From contig CAYMOX010000003.1 of the NCBI GenBank assembly GCA_964392245.1, positions 1 to 64,000 of the forward strand: 64,000 nucleotides of DNA, read 5' to 3'. Position 1 is the stretch's first letter; each line of letters starts with the position of its first letter. The DNA comes from JAAUUJ01 sp964392245. GTDB taxonomy: Bacteria > Cyanobacteriota > Cyanobacteriia > Thermostichales > Thermostichaceae. Shown piece by piece: positions 34,407-43,249 of the stretch. A model generated the notes under the pieces. That model was given only the letters and a program-made list of their open reading frames with translations. It ran no database searches and had not been told where the DNA came from. The translations under genes were made by a program, and so were the position numbers.

Positions 34407-36771
34407 TCGAGTGAAGCCCTATTCTCGTTTATTCGCAATGTCTCCTTTGATCACAACCCTGGCGGCTGAGGGTCGCCCTGCAACCACTGCCGAGGCAAAG
34501 CAGCTGGCGGAACTTCCCCTGAGCCCCTTAGTGCTGGAGGCGGCTGCTCACCTGCGGGATCAGGGATTTGGCAAGGTGATCACCTATTCCAAAAAAGTCT
34601 TTCTGCCCCTGACCCAGCTGTGTCGGGATGGTTGTCATTACTGCACCTTTGCGCACCATCCCCAGGATCTGGACACTCTTTACATGAGTCAGGATCGGGT
34701 GCTTCAGACGGTGGAAACTGCCGCCACCCTTGGTTGTAAAGAAGCACTGTTCACTCTGGGAGAACGACCCGAATTGCGCTATCCGCAGGCTCGCTCTTTT
34801 CTGGATCAGGCGGGCTACGCTTCCACCCTTGAGTATCTGGGGCAGGTGGCGGCAGCGGTTTACCAAAAGACAGGGGTGTTACCTCATCTGAATCCTGGCA
34901 CCCTCAGCCCTGATGAACTCATCCACCTCCGCCCTGTTGCCGTCTCTATGGGTTTAATGCTGGAAAGTGGATCAGATCGCCTGACCCAACGCGGAATGCC
35001 CCACTTCGGATCGCCTGACAAAGTGCCCGCAGTCCGGCTGAAAACCATCGAGGCAGCTGGAGAGTTAAACATTCCCTTCACCACAGGGTTACTGATTGGG
35101 ATCGGAGAAACACGGCAGGAACGTATCGCCGATCTGCTAAACCTGAGAGATTTACACACTCGCTTGGGTCACCTACAAGAAATTATTATTCAACCATTTC
35201 GGGCCAAGCCGGGCACCCGTATGTCCTGCGCCCCCGAACCTGATCTGGAGGATCTACTCTGGACTCTTTGTGTGACTCGCCTGATCTTTGGCCCCCAGAT
35301 GAGTATCCAGACTCCTCCCAATCTCTCTCCGGATCATCTACCTCAACTGATTCAGGCGGGGATCAATGATTGGGGGGGTGTCTCGCCCCTGACGCCAGAT
35401 TATGTGAATCCGGAAGCTCCTTGGCCCCATCTGCAAAGGTTGGCAGAAGATACGGCTGCGGCTGGCAAGCACCTGGAGGAACGTCTCACCCTTTATCCCC
35501 GCTATACCCGTGATCTATCCACCTGGGTGGATCCGAATCTGCATTCCGGCATTCTGCGGTTGATGGATAGGGATGGGTTTGCCCGCCCTGATTCCTGGAT
35601 TTCTGGATGTTCAACCCACCCCCCCCAACCCACTCTGCACCTGATCCTGCAAGCGGCTTCCCCCTCAGCTGAGATCCGGGATCTGAGTGAAAAAGCTAAA
35701 GCCGGAGAGCGGTTACAGGAAGAAGAGGTGGAGAAGCTTCTATCGGCGCGGGGACCTGATTTGGCGTGGGTATGCCAGGCAGCGGATCGGTTGCGGCAAC
35801 GGGTGTGTGGGGAGAGGGTGACCTTTGTGGTCAACCGCAATATTAACTACACCAACATCTGCTCCTTCAAATGTCAGTTTTGCGCCTTTTCAAAAGGAAA
35901 GACAGCTGAGATCCTGCGAGGACAACCCTATGATCTGGACCTGACAGACATCGGCCAGCGCACTCGCGAAGCCTGGGATCGGGGGGCAACAGAGGTGTGT
36001 CTTCAGGGGGGCATCCACCCCAGCTACACTGGAGCTTATTATCTCAAGATCCTGGAAACCGTCAGAACTGCCTGTCCAGATATTCACATCCATGCTTTTT
36101 CACCCCTGGAGGTCTGGCAGGGAGCCCAAACCTTGAACCAACCTCTGGTTCAGTTTCTTCAGAATCTAAAAGCGGCTGGCTTGAATACCCTACCGGGAAC
36201 GGCAGCAGAAGTGCTGGATGATGAAATTCGACAGATCATTTGCCCCGATAAAGTCACAACCGCAGAGTGGTTAGAGGTGATGAGAACCGCCCATTCTCTG
36301 GGGCTGCGATCCACGGCTACCCTACTCTTTGGTCATCTGGAGTCTTCCCGCCATGTGGCCCGTCATCTGTTGAAGATTCGAGATCTGCAGGCGGAAACAG
36401 GCGGTTTCACGGAATTTGTACCTCTCCCTTTTGTGGCTCAGGAGGCTCCCCTCTATCTGAAAGGTCAGTGCCGTCGTGGCCCTACTTTTCAAGAAGCGCT
36501 TCTTGTTCATGCCGTCTCGCGATTGGTACTGCATCCTCTGATCCCCAATATTCAGGCCAGCTGGGTCAAACTCGGACATCGGGGGGTACAGGCAGCCCTG
36601 TCGGTCGGGGTGAATGATCTTGGGGGCACCTTAATGAATGAAAGTATCAGTCGAGCCGCAGGTGCCAGTCACGGCCAGGAAACCACATCTCAGCAAATGA
36701 TCGACCTGATTACAGCAGCGGGACGGATCCCGCAACAACGAACGACGCTTTACGGAACCGCAGCTCATTAG
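34387..36771 (+). CDS. fbiC: fused CofG-CofH 7,8-didemethyl-8-hydroxy-5-deazariboflavin synthase
   Basis: A 794-residue protein joining both radical SAM halves of F0 synthase. The CofG half has the cluster motif CRDGCHYC (Cys79, 83, 86) and the CofH half has CSFKCQFC (Cys492, 496, 499). Together they make F0 from tyrosine and 5-amino-6-ribitylaminouracil. F0 is the antenna pigment of some cyanobacterial photolyases. Fusion of this kind is the FbiC form best known from actinobacteria and some algae; many cyanobacteria have separate genes. No F420-making cofC, cofD or cofE is visible. The start may be ATG 34387 (overlapping the antiporter gene) or ATG 34438 (MSPLITTLA). Its stop overlaps that of hyuB. 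Confidence 0.93.
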   Translation: MNPEGHDRVKPYSRLFAMSPLITTLAAEGRPATTAEAKQLAELPLSPLVLEAAAHLRDQGFGKVITYSKKVFLPLTQLCRDGCHYCTFAHHPQDLDTLYMSQDRVLQTVETAATLGCKEALFTLGERPELRYPQARSFLDQAGYASTLEYLGQVAAAVYQKTGVLPHLNPGTLSPDELIHLRPVAVSMGLMLESGSDRLTQRGMPHFGSPDKVPAVRLKTIEAAGELNIPFTTGLLIGIGETRQERIADLLNLRDLHTRLGHLQEIIIQPFRAKPGTRMSCAPEPDLEDLLWTLCVTRLIFGPQMSIQTPPNLSPDHLPQLIQAGINDWGGVSPLTPDYVNPEAPWPHLQRLAEDTAAAGKHLEERLTLYPRYTRDLSTWVDPNLHSGILRLMDRDGFARPDSWISGCSTHPPQPTLHLILQAASPSAEIRDLSEKAKAGERLQEEEVEKLLSARGPDLAWVCQAADRLRQRVCGERVTFVVNRNINYTNICSFKCQFCAFSKGKTAEILRGQPYDLDLTDIGQRTREAWDRGATEVCLQGGIHPSYTGAYYLKILETVRTACPDIHIHAFSPLEVWQGAQTLNQPLVQFLQNLKAAGLNTLPGTAAEVLDDEIRQIICPDKVTTAEWLEVMRTAHSLGLRSTATLLFGHLESSRHVARHLLKIRDLQAETGGFTEFVPLPFVAQEAPLYLKGQCRRGPTFQEALLVHAVSRLVLHPLIPNIQASWVKLGHRGVQAALSVGVNDLGGTLMNESISRAAGASHGQETTSQQMIDLITAAGRIPQQRTTLYGTAAH

Positions 36772-38360
36772 CTTGACGAGAAGCGGCACTCTGAAGGATC
36801 CTGATCATGAGTTGCTGATCCCCATCCTCCACCCCCGGGCGTCTTGATCGTCACGATATCTCCGGCTTTCAACCGGCAGGTGGTTTTCCCAGGCAGTTTT
36901 TCCCCATTCAACTCATTAATCCCAACCCCTCCCGATCCTCCTCCGGCTATTCCTTCAGGGGCAAACTGCCGCCGCTCCGTCAGCAAGGATAAAGTGCAGT
37001 CCTGCAATACCTGCAAAGATCGCACCAGTCCCTGCCCTCCCCAATGAAAACCCGATCCACCGGAATCCTGCCGCAGTTCATATTGCATCACCCGCAACGG
37101 ATATTCCAGTTCCAGCGCTTCTATGGGCGTATTCAGAGTATTGCTCATCCCTACATGCACAGCATCTAGGCCAGGACCAACTGCACTGGCTCCCTGTCCT
37201 CCTCCCATGGTTTCGTAGTAGGTGAACTGTGCATTTCCCAGGATCAGGTTGTTCATCGTTCCCTGGCCCTGAGCAATTGCTTTCTCCCCCGCCACCTCTG
37301 CAAGCGCTTTGAAGATCAGATCAGCGATCCGCTGCGAGGTTTCCACATTGCCCGCCACCACCGCTGCCGGAAACTGGGCATTCAGCAAACATCCTTGAGG
37401 GGCATGGATCTGAATCGGGATCTCTGCGCCCGCATTACTGGGAGCTTCAGGATCTAACAAACAGCGCAACGCAAAGAGTACAGCTGAACGGGTGACCGCT
37501 AAAGGGGCATTGAGATTTCCGGGTACGGCGGCATCAGTTCCTGTAAAATCCACTTGCAGACTATCGCCAGTCACTGTCAACGCCACCTGCAAGCGAATGG
37601 GATGAGCCGGATCCTCGGCTTCCAGAAGATCTTCAGCCCGGTAACACCTATCAGGCAACTCGGCAATTTGGGTCCGAATTCGCCGCTCAGTGTAAGCCCT
37701 AACCTCGGCTATAATCTCCCAGGTGGCCTCTCCGTACTCGCGCAGCAGATCCTGAAATCGCTGCAACCCAATTCCATTCGCCCCGGCTTGGGCCTGCAGA
37801 TCCCCCAACCGCTGATCCGCCTGGCGCACATTGGCGAGCACCAACTTCAACAGGTGAGGATCCCACTCAAGTCCTGAGGGCGAGGATACGGCAACCCGAA
37901 TGGGGGGGATCACCAGCCCCTCTTGCCAGATCTCAGTGGAGTCTGCGGGCATGGATCCAGGACGCATTCCTCCCACATCCGCATGATGAGCCCGGTTCAC
38001 GGCATAGGCCACCACATTCTCAGACTGCCAGGGATCAGGAATCGCTGTAATCAGAGTCAGATCCGGCAGATGAGATCCACCATGAAACGGATCATTGAGC
38101 AGATAGACCTCGCGGGGTTGGGGATCACAGGCAATCACCGCCTGGACTGCATCGGCTAGAGCCCCCAAATGGACAGGAATATGAGCTGCCTGGGCCAGCA
38201 AGAACCCTTTTGCATCAAATAGAGCTGTAGAGCAGTCTCGCCGCTCCTTAATGTTGGCGGAATAGGATCCTCGAATTAGACGAGCCCCCATTTCTTCAGC
38301 AATCCCAGCCAGAGCATGCGCCATGATCTCAATTTGAATGGGACTGATGGGATCGCTCAT
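36768..38360 (-). CDS. hydantoinase B/5-oxoprolinase family protein (HyuB)
   Basis: A 530-residue protein aligning in layout with the HyuB half of ATP-dependent N-methylhydantoinase and 5-oxoprolinase: SYSANIKERRDCSTALFD, LLNDPFHGGSHLPDLTLI and MGGGQGASAVGPGLDAVHVGMSNTLNTP are its hallmarks in part. These enzymes open cyclic amides at ATP cost and normally need a HyuA partner. No HyuA gene is adjacent in the window, though the complementary half may lie elsewhere in the genome. Its stop codon overlaps that of the F0 synthase gene. Confidence 0.9.
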   Translation of the reverse strand: MSDPISPIQIEIMAHALAGIAEEMGARLIRGSYSANIKERRDCSTALFDAKGFLLAQAAHIPVHLGALADAVQAVIACDPQPREVYLLNDPFHGGSHLPDLTLITAIPDPWQSENVVAYAVNRAHHADVGGMRPGSMPADSTEIWQEGLVIPPIRVAVSSPSGLEWDPHLLKLVLANVRQADQRLGDLQAQAGANGIGLQRFQDLLREYGEATWEIIAEVRAYTERRIRTQIAELPDRCYRAEDLLEAEDPAHPIRLQVALTVTGDSLQVDFTGTDAAVPGNLNAPLAVTRSAVLFALRCLLDPEAPSNAGAEIPIQIHAPQGCLLNAQFPAAVVAGNVETSQRIADLIFKALAEVAGEKAIAQGQGTMNNLILGNAQFTYYETMGGGQGASAVGPGLDAVHVGMSNTLNTPIEALELEYPLRVMQYELRQDSGGSGFHWGGQGLVRSLQVLQDCTLSLLTERRQFAPEGIAGGGSGGVGINELNGEKLPGKTTCRLKAGDIVTIKTPGGGGWGSATHDQDPSECRFSSS

Positions 38361-38526
38361 TGATTGCGAATGGAGAGTGAAATTTACTTTAGCTTACCGG
38401 CGTTCCAGATTCTCTCTGCAGGGTTGCCCCCAATCTCTCCCCAGAAATGCTGATGTCAGAGGAACAGATCAGTCTGTATAGTTGTCTCGGATAATAGGCA
38501 ACTGTTGATCGGAGGAAGTCCCAGGC

Positions 38527-39588
38527 ATGAAACGCTGGATCTTAACAACCACTGTCCTGCTTTGCAGCCTGTTGTTGCTCCTGGTCTGGTCCAGCCATAG
38601 TCCGGCACAGGATCAAACCCTCAATCTTTACATCTGGTCGGAGTACATCGATCCGGAGATCGTAACTGCCTTTGAAGCAAAGACGGGCAAGCGGGTAGTG
38701 GTCAGCCTCTATGAATCTAACGAGGATATGGTGGCCAAACTGCAGGGGGGTGGAGTCAGTCAGTACGATGTCGTGGTTCCCAGCGACTACATTGTCCCCA
38801 CCATGGTGGAATTGGATCTCCTGCAGCCTCTGGACAAATCGCAGGTGCCGAACTTTAAAAACCTGGGGGCTCGATACATTGATCTTTCCTTCGATCCAGG
38901 CAACACCTACACCATCCCCTATCAGCTGGGAACCACAGGTCTGGGCTACCGCAAGGACAAACTGCCTGAGAATTTCCCCGTCTCCTGGTCCCTGATCTTT
39001 GAGCCTGAGCAACAGGTGGGTCCGTTTACCCTGATCGATGACCAGCGTTCCATGATCAGTTCGGCGGCGGTGTACCTGGGCTTTGAACCAAATACGACAA
39101 AACCAGAAGAATTGCGCCAGATCCAGGATCTGATGCTGGAAACCAAACGGCGCAGTGCTGGCTTTATTGGGGGTGTGGGGGGGAAAAACCAGTTGTTGTC
39201 TGGCACGGCTAATGTGGCAGTGGTCTACAGCGGTGATACCCTGCAGGCTTCTCAGGAAAACCCCAATGTCGGGTATCTTCTCCCTCAAGAGGGTTGCAAT
39301 ATCTGGATGGATACCATGGCGATCCCTGCCCAGGCCCCCCATCCCGAGTTAGCCCATGAGTTTATTAATTACATTCTGGATGCCGAAGTCGGGGCCAAAC
39401 TCAGCAATTACAACCGTTTCCCGACTCCGAACACTGCTGCTCTGCCCATGATCAATGAGGAAGATCGCAACAACCCTGCCATTTATCCCGATGACGAACT
39501 GATGGACAAATTGTTTTACAGCACTGTTTTAACGGCAGAAGAGCAGCAATTGATCGATGCCCTCTGGACCAACATCAAGAGTGGCTGA
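38527..39588 (+). CDS. polyamine ABC transporter substrate-binding protein (PotD-like)
   Basis: A 353-residue periplasmic binding protein. Residues 1-26 form a signal peptide (hydrophobic core VLLCSLLLLLVW, cleavage near AQDQ). The mature part matches PotD/PotF: LNLYIWSEYIDPEIVTAFEA, VVPSDYIVPTMVELDLLQPLDKS and aromatic and acidic residues expected in the spermidine/putrescine pocket. No ABC ATPase or permease gene is next to it, so the transporter partners must be encoded elsewhere. GGAGGAAG precedes the ATG by 9 bases, an ideal ribosome-binding site. Confidence 0.9.
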   Translation: MKRWILTTTVLLCSLLLLLVWSSHSPAQDQTLNLYIWSEYIDPEIVTAFEAKTGKRVVVSLYESNEDMVAKLQGGGVSQYDVVVPSDYIVPTMVELDLLQPLDKSQVPNFKNLGARYIDLSFDPGNTYTIPYQLGTTGLGYRKDKLPENFPVSWSLIFEPEQQVGPFTLIDDQRSMISSAAVYLGFEPNTTKPEELRQIQDLMLETKRRSAGFIGGVGGKNQLLSGTANVAVVYSGDTLQASQENPNVGYLLPQEGCNIWMDTMAIPAQAPHPELAHEFINYILDAEVGAKLSNYNRFPTPNTAALPMINEEDRNNPAIYPDDELMDKLFYSTVLTAEEQQLIDALWTNIKSG

Positions 39589-39593
39589 TCTAA

Positions 39594-40190
39594 ATGGCGA
39601 TTGAAACATCGGTGTGGCTTTATTGGTTGGCTTGTAGTGGGGCAGTGGTTTTGCTATGGATGAATCAGCAAAAGATCCCCAACTTATTAAGTCCCCAATT
39701 GCGTTCTGACAAAAGTCGAGAAGGATATTCGTTAGCACTTACTTTGGGATGGGGAGTAACCTTAGTCACTGCAATTGCTTATATTCTACTCACCCAGAAG
39801 GAATCTGCGGGTTATTATCAGCTCCACGATCTGGTGATCTTTTCCGTTCTCAACGGCAGTTTAGAGCAGCTGATGTTGATTGCCTGGTTTTTGCTTGGCT
39901 GCTGGCTGGCAAGTCGATGGGGCAATCAATTGCCATTAAGGAGCTTCGGTCTGGGATTCTTCACCTATACCATTTACTCTGGAGCGATCCATGCCCTCTT
40001 CTGGATTAATGTTTTACCTGACCACCAACCTGCTCCCGTCATACCCATTTTCTTCATACTGATGTCCCTTGGCTGGATGTGGCTATTCTGGCGATATCGA
40101 GCTATTTCAACGATCATTGCCATGCACATAGCGATTGATTTTCTTACGGTTGGACACCTGCATTTCTCCTGGTTTCATTCGGCATGCTAG
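39594..40190 (+). CDS. CPBP-like membrane protein, degenerate motif
   Basis: A 198-residue membrane protein with six to seven hydrophobic segments. The layout resembles CPBP/Abi intramembrane proteases: a mid-protein NGSLEQLMLIAWFLLG region where active members have EExxxR, and a late helix with HIAIDFL where they keep a catalytic His. The second Glu is Gln and the Arg is missing, so protease activity is doubtful. It starts 5 bases after the potD stop and 9 bases before nadK, suggesting one transcript of three genes. The family call is tentative. Confidence 0.55.
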   Translation: MAIETSVWLYWLACSGAVVLLWMNQQKIPNLLSPQLRSDKSREGYSLALTLGWGVTLVTAIAYILLTQKESAGYYQLHDLVIFSVLNGSLEQLMLIAWFLLGCWLASRWGNQLPLRSFGLGFFTYTIYSGAIHALFWINVLPDHQPAPVIPIFFILMSLGWMWLFWRYRAISTIIAMHIAIDFLTVGHLHFSWFHSAC

Positions 40191-40199
40191 GCTCAAGAT

Positions 40200-41174
40200 A
40201 TGAACTTAAACTTAGTGGTGATCGCCTATAAGGAAGGGAACTTGGCCAGTAAAAAGGCCTGCCAGTCCTGTGCTCAACAATTGCGGGAGCGGGGGGTCAC
40301 TGTGCTTACGGCTCCCACTGGGGTTTATCACAATCCTTACCCAGTCTTTCTGGAAGCCACCTCTGAACCCATTGATCTAGCGGTGGTTCTGGGGGGTGAT
40401 GGGTCGACCTTGGCGGCAGCCCGCTACCTTTCTCCCCACGGCATTCCGATTCTTTCGATTAAATCTGGAGGTCACCTGGGCTTTCTGTCTCAATCAGAAA
40501 AGGTGTTGCGGGATGAGGATCCCTGGGAGCGACTGCTGCAGGACGATTTTGAGGTGCGGGAACGGATGATGCTGCAGGCCCAGATCCATGAGCAGGTGCA
40601 GATCGGGCAGGGAGATCCAGTATCGGTGCGCAGAGGGCAACGGCAACCCAACCCCATCAGTGAGCTGTTCTTTGCTTTCAACGAATTTTGCATCAAACCC
40701 ACCAGCCAGACCCGTCTGATCTCGGCTCTTATGGAGATTGAGGTTAATGGTCAGATACTGGATCAGTATCATGGAGATGGGGTCCTGGTGGCAACACCCA
40801 CGGGTACAACCTCCTATACCGTCGCGGCTAACGGACCGATTATTCATCCCGATCTGGAGGTGATCACCATTACGCCGATTTGCCCTCTCAGTCTCTCCAG
40901 TCGTCCAATCGTGATTGGGGGGGGATGTAAAGTTGAGGTGTGGCCCCTTTCGGATCCAGAAGGGCTGACGCGCCTCTGGGCGGATGGAACCATGTCGCAA
41001 AGGATAAATCCAGGGCAGTGGGTAGAAATTTGCCGCGCATCTAAACGGGTGAAACTCTTGATCCTGGAACGGGAACAGTCCTACTACCGCACATTAAGAG
41101 AAAAGCTGGAGTGGGCAGGGAGTCGCATTTATATTCCCTCAACCAATCACCATCCGGATCCTTTGCAAAACTAA
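40200..41174 (+). CDS. nadK: NAD kinase
   Basis: Phosphorylates NAD to NADP using ATP. The 324-residue protein has the GGDG motif (VVLGGDGSTLAAARY, around residues 63-77), the NE/D substrate loop EFCIKP and the glycine-rich TPTGTTSYTVAANGP. The sequence follows the cyanobacterial type in which the C-terminal part after HPDLE is ITPICPLSLSSRP. Cyanobacteria usually have two NAD kinases; only this one is in the window. It follows the CPBP-like gene by 9 bases. Confidence 0.95.
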   Translation: MNLNLVVIAYKEGNLASKKACQSCAQQLRERGVTVLTAPTGVYHNPYPVFLEATSEPIDLAVVLGGDGSTLAAARYLSPHGIPILSIKSGGHLGFLSQSEKVLRDEDPWERLLQDDFEVRERMMLQAQIHEQVQIGQGDPVSVRRGQRQPNPISELFFAFNEFCIKPTSQTRLISALMEIEVNGQILDQYHGDGVLVATPTGTTSYTVAANGPIIHPDLEVITITPICPLSLSSRPIVIGGGCKVEVWPLSDPEGLTRLWADGTMSQRINPGQWVEICRASKRVKLLILEREQSYYRTLREKLEWAGSRIYIPSTNHHPDPLQN

Positions 41175-41589
41175 GACATTCCTCTTGTCGTCCAGAATGG
41201 AGAAAGAACTCACAATGACTTCAAAGATATCTCGCTTCATGCAAGGCAACACCAAGTACCTCAGCAGGACACATCCCGTCCGGCATTAAAAAGCACATAG
41301 ATCTGGCAAATCTAGATTAACTGAACAAATAGAAAGGAGGATCCTTTATCGCAGTAGCTGGATCCCCCTTAGCTGGTTTGAAACAGATGTCATTGGGCTA
41401 GGTACTCGCCATAACATCGGGTTCGGTGTGTGAGGTATGTGATTACACCATAGCAAGAGAATGGATTCCATCTCCTGCTCAAAAGTCCCATGACAAATGT
41501 GTTACACAACACATCCATTGAAAAGGCATCATCTATAATCAACTCATTGGTTAAGAAAAGTTTATGCCTGGACGGGCTAGGGAGGCATC
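41175..41589. other. intergenic stretch with no confirmed gene
   Basis: About 415 bases separate nadK from the next confident gene. A 24-codon frame at 41215-41289 (starts MTSKISRFMQG) has GGAGAAAG upstream, and a 42-codon minus-strand frame covers 41390-41518; neither resembles a family I know. No tRNA, riboswitch or terminator with a T-run was recognised. It may hold a small RNA or small peptide gene, but nothing in the sequence proves it. Confidence 0.4.
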
Positions 41590-41793
41590 ATGCAAGCAAA
41601 AGCAGACTCGTCTTCTGAGGTGCGGGTGCGGATCCTGCGACCCCGCTATGTGGCCGGGAAGCTTGGGGTGCTGATGGCCAAAGAGAGAACTCCTTCAGCT
41701 CGTGCCTCTTCTCGCTGGTTGGTCAAGCTTGTGAACGAACAGGTTTTGCTCTCCTTATCCTCTGATGAATTTCAAGTGATCCAGGGGGAGTAG
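41590..41793 (+). CDS. small conserved cyanobacterial protein
   Basis: A basic 67-residue protein (VRVRILRPRYVAGKLGVLMAKE is its core, in part) ending in LSLSSDEFQVIQGE. The beta-rich pattern and RWLVKLVNEQVLLSLSSDEF resemble short conserved hypothetical proteins of cyanobacteria that I have seen without any assigned function. GGGAGGCATC lies just before the ATG. It has its own upstream region and a gap of 104 bases to the next gene. Confidence 0.65.
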   Translation: MQAKADSSSEVRVRILRPRYVAGKLGVLMAKERTPSARASSRWLVKLVNEQVLLSLSSDEFQVIQGE

Positions 41794-41897
41794 GAACATA
41801 GACTGGCTCTATATCCTGATGCTTTACCTCTGGTAATTCTCCCCACACTAGCCTTAATCTTTTGTTAATGTTGAGGTGGTTCTAATGGAGGTAAACA

Positions 41898-42155
41898 ATG
41901 GTCAGCAAAGAAGAGTTTTTTGATCCCCGCAGTCCGTACTACGGCAAAGCCACAGCTGCGAACATCGTCTTTAACTCCAATCTGCAGGAGTTTGGCAATA
42001 GGGTCGAGCTGATCTGCAGTCTGGAAACTGGAGGGAAACTGGACCCTAACGAAGCCTACAAGCAGATTAAGAAACTCTGGAAGGAACTGAAAGCCACCAA
42101 GAAAGAACTTCTGGATAACCCCGATCTGCAGGGAAGGGTGGAGGATGAAGAATAA
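41898..42155 (+). CDS. DUF7219-type small cyanobacterial protein
   Basis: An 85-residue protein with the conserved start DPRSPYYGKATAANIVFNSNLQEF and the following ICSLETGGKL, EAYKQIKKLWKELK. These define a small family restricted mostly to cyanobacteria (DUF7219), which databases sometimes label as a homocitrate or isopropylmalate synthase without support. The function is unknown. GGAGGTAAACA gives a strong ribosome-binding site for ATG 41898. A Rho-independent terminator follows at 42257. Confidence 0.8.
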   Translation: MVSKEEFFDPRSPYYGKATAANIVFNSNLQEFGNRVELICSLETGGKLDPNEAYKQIKKLWKELKATKKELLDNPDLQGRVEDEE

Positions 42156-42195
42156 CCGCTGATCCAAAGCCTCATTTAGAGTCTCTTAAGAATCA

Positions 42196-42210
42196 GTAGA
42201 GAAATGTAAT
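42196..42210. repeat. 15-base motif shared with 51826-51840
   Basis: GTAGAGAAATGTAAT occurs here and again, identically, at 51826-51840. Read on the other strand it is ATTACATTTCTCTAC, an HLR1-like sequence. Here it lies between the DUF7219-type gene and its terminator, so it could mark the promoter of a short RNA ending at that terminator. Confidence 0.35.
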
Positions 42211-42256
42211 GGTAGATTGCATAATTGATCAATGTTGACTTCAATATCGTGATAAT

Positions 42257-42288
42257 AAGGCCCCCGATCATTTGTGGGGGCTTTTTTT
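42257..42288 (+). terminator. Rho-independent terminator
   Basis: GCCCCC (42260-42265) and GGGGGC (42276-42281) form a 6-bp GC stem, extended by A-T pairs, with a 10-base loop and seven Ts. It ends either the DUF7219-type transcript, 100 bases upstream, or a short RNA starting in between. Confidence 0.9.
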
Positions 42289-42486
42289 GGATAATAATAA
42301 ATGTTTATAACGATCCTCATTTTTAGATCAGGTGTGATATTTCTCCCGCGAGAGAAACCCGATTAATCTGAAGTTGACTGGTTTAATTAGCCTTTAATTA
42401 GCCTAATAATAGGGTGGTTTAGATTCATCCCTGTTAGCGGACTCTCCCTTGAGAATTCCTTCCAAGGGGTTGCTCCCCTGGTCATT

Positions 42487-42533
42487 GAAATAAAGATCCA
42501 CCCCGGGGCAATCAACCTCACCGGGTGTGGATC
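42487..42533 (-). terminator. probable terminator after the DUF4278 gene
   Basis: The arms GATCCACCCCGG (42495-42506) and CCGGGTGTGGATC (42521-42533) pair with one bulge or mismatch around a 14-base loop. On the minus strand they are followed by TTTATTTC. The site is about 35 bases past the DUF4278 stop. The rest of 42289-42480 is AT-rich with a short TTAATTAGCC-type repeat and no recognised gene. Confidence 0.6.
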
Positions 42534-42565
42534 CAGATCTCAAATCACAGGAGTTTCAACAAAAC

Positions 42566-43009
42566 CTAGCTCATGGCAGCTGGGCTACGGTCATAGCTTT
42601 CCCGGAAAGAAGGGTGCACTTTCCCCTGAATTCGATCCCAGTGGGAAGCAATATCCGCCTTCAGACCCACTTCCTCAGCAGCCCGCTCCAGCATGGCTTG
42701 CTGCCGGATCTTGAGGGCATGTTGGTGACCCAGCATCATCACCCGCGCCAGAGATTCAACTGAGGATAGGGGATCGGGTGTAGTCAGGGTTACAGCTGTA
42801 GGTGCAACAGCCGCTTTAGCCCTTCGGGTTGGCTGAGTCTGATACAGAGTGCCCCGGTAAAGCAGATCCAGATTTGTCTTGGTCACAGCAGGCTTGGACA
42901 GATGCCGGAAGCGCCAGTCCAGACCCCGATACTTGCCTCCGATTTGACCGGGAGATACTTCGTTAATGGGGTTGGGTTGAAAATCAATACCACGATAAGT
43001 CAGATTCAT
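42566..43009 (-). CDS. DUF4278 domain protein
   Basis: A 147-residue cyanobacterial protein with the DUF4278 pattern: MNLTYRGIDFQPNP at the start, GKYRGLDWRFRH, then NLDLLYRGTLYQT. A helical C-terminal part (SLARVMMLGHQHALKIRQQAM) follows. DUF4278 proteins are small, cyanobacteria-specific and uncharacterised. The ATG at 43009 has TTGGAGG at optimal spacing, so I prefer it to an ATG four codons upstream. A 240-base upstream region separates it from cobK on the same strand. Confidence 0.85.
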   Translation of the reverse strand: MNLTYRGIDFQPNPINEVSPGQIGGKYRGLDWRFRHLSKPAVTKTNLDLLYRGTLYQTQPTRRAKAAVAPTAVTLTTPDPLSSVESLARVMMLGHQHALKIRQQAMLERAAEEVGLKADIASHWDRIQGKVHPSFRESYDRSPAAMS

Positions 43010-43249
43010 GATCGCCTCCAAAAAAGCAGAGTTTGCAGTTGAGGCGCGTTCCTTCGGGGTTTGCCCTACTTCCGTCTCTCTACTGGTTCCGGATCCACGT
43101 TGGGTACGTGAGGCAGTGGTAACCGACCGCGAGAGATGAACGATTTCTTTGTCTGTCTGTATTGTACGTTACGGTTCGGGGGGTAAATCAAGGGGGGTAA
43201 TGCAAACTAATGTAAATCTCTGAGGGTTATGTGCTGCCGCAGGGTCCGA

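Noticed and set aside
38542..39342. 266-codon frame antisense to potD
   Set aside because: The potD reading is conserved throughout, and the antisense product has no motif and no ribosome-binding site.
41390..41518. 42-codon minus-strand frame as a gene
   Set aside because: No recognised family, no terminator and no neighbouring support; kept only as part of the unexplained gap.
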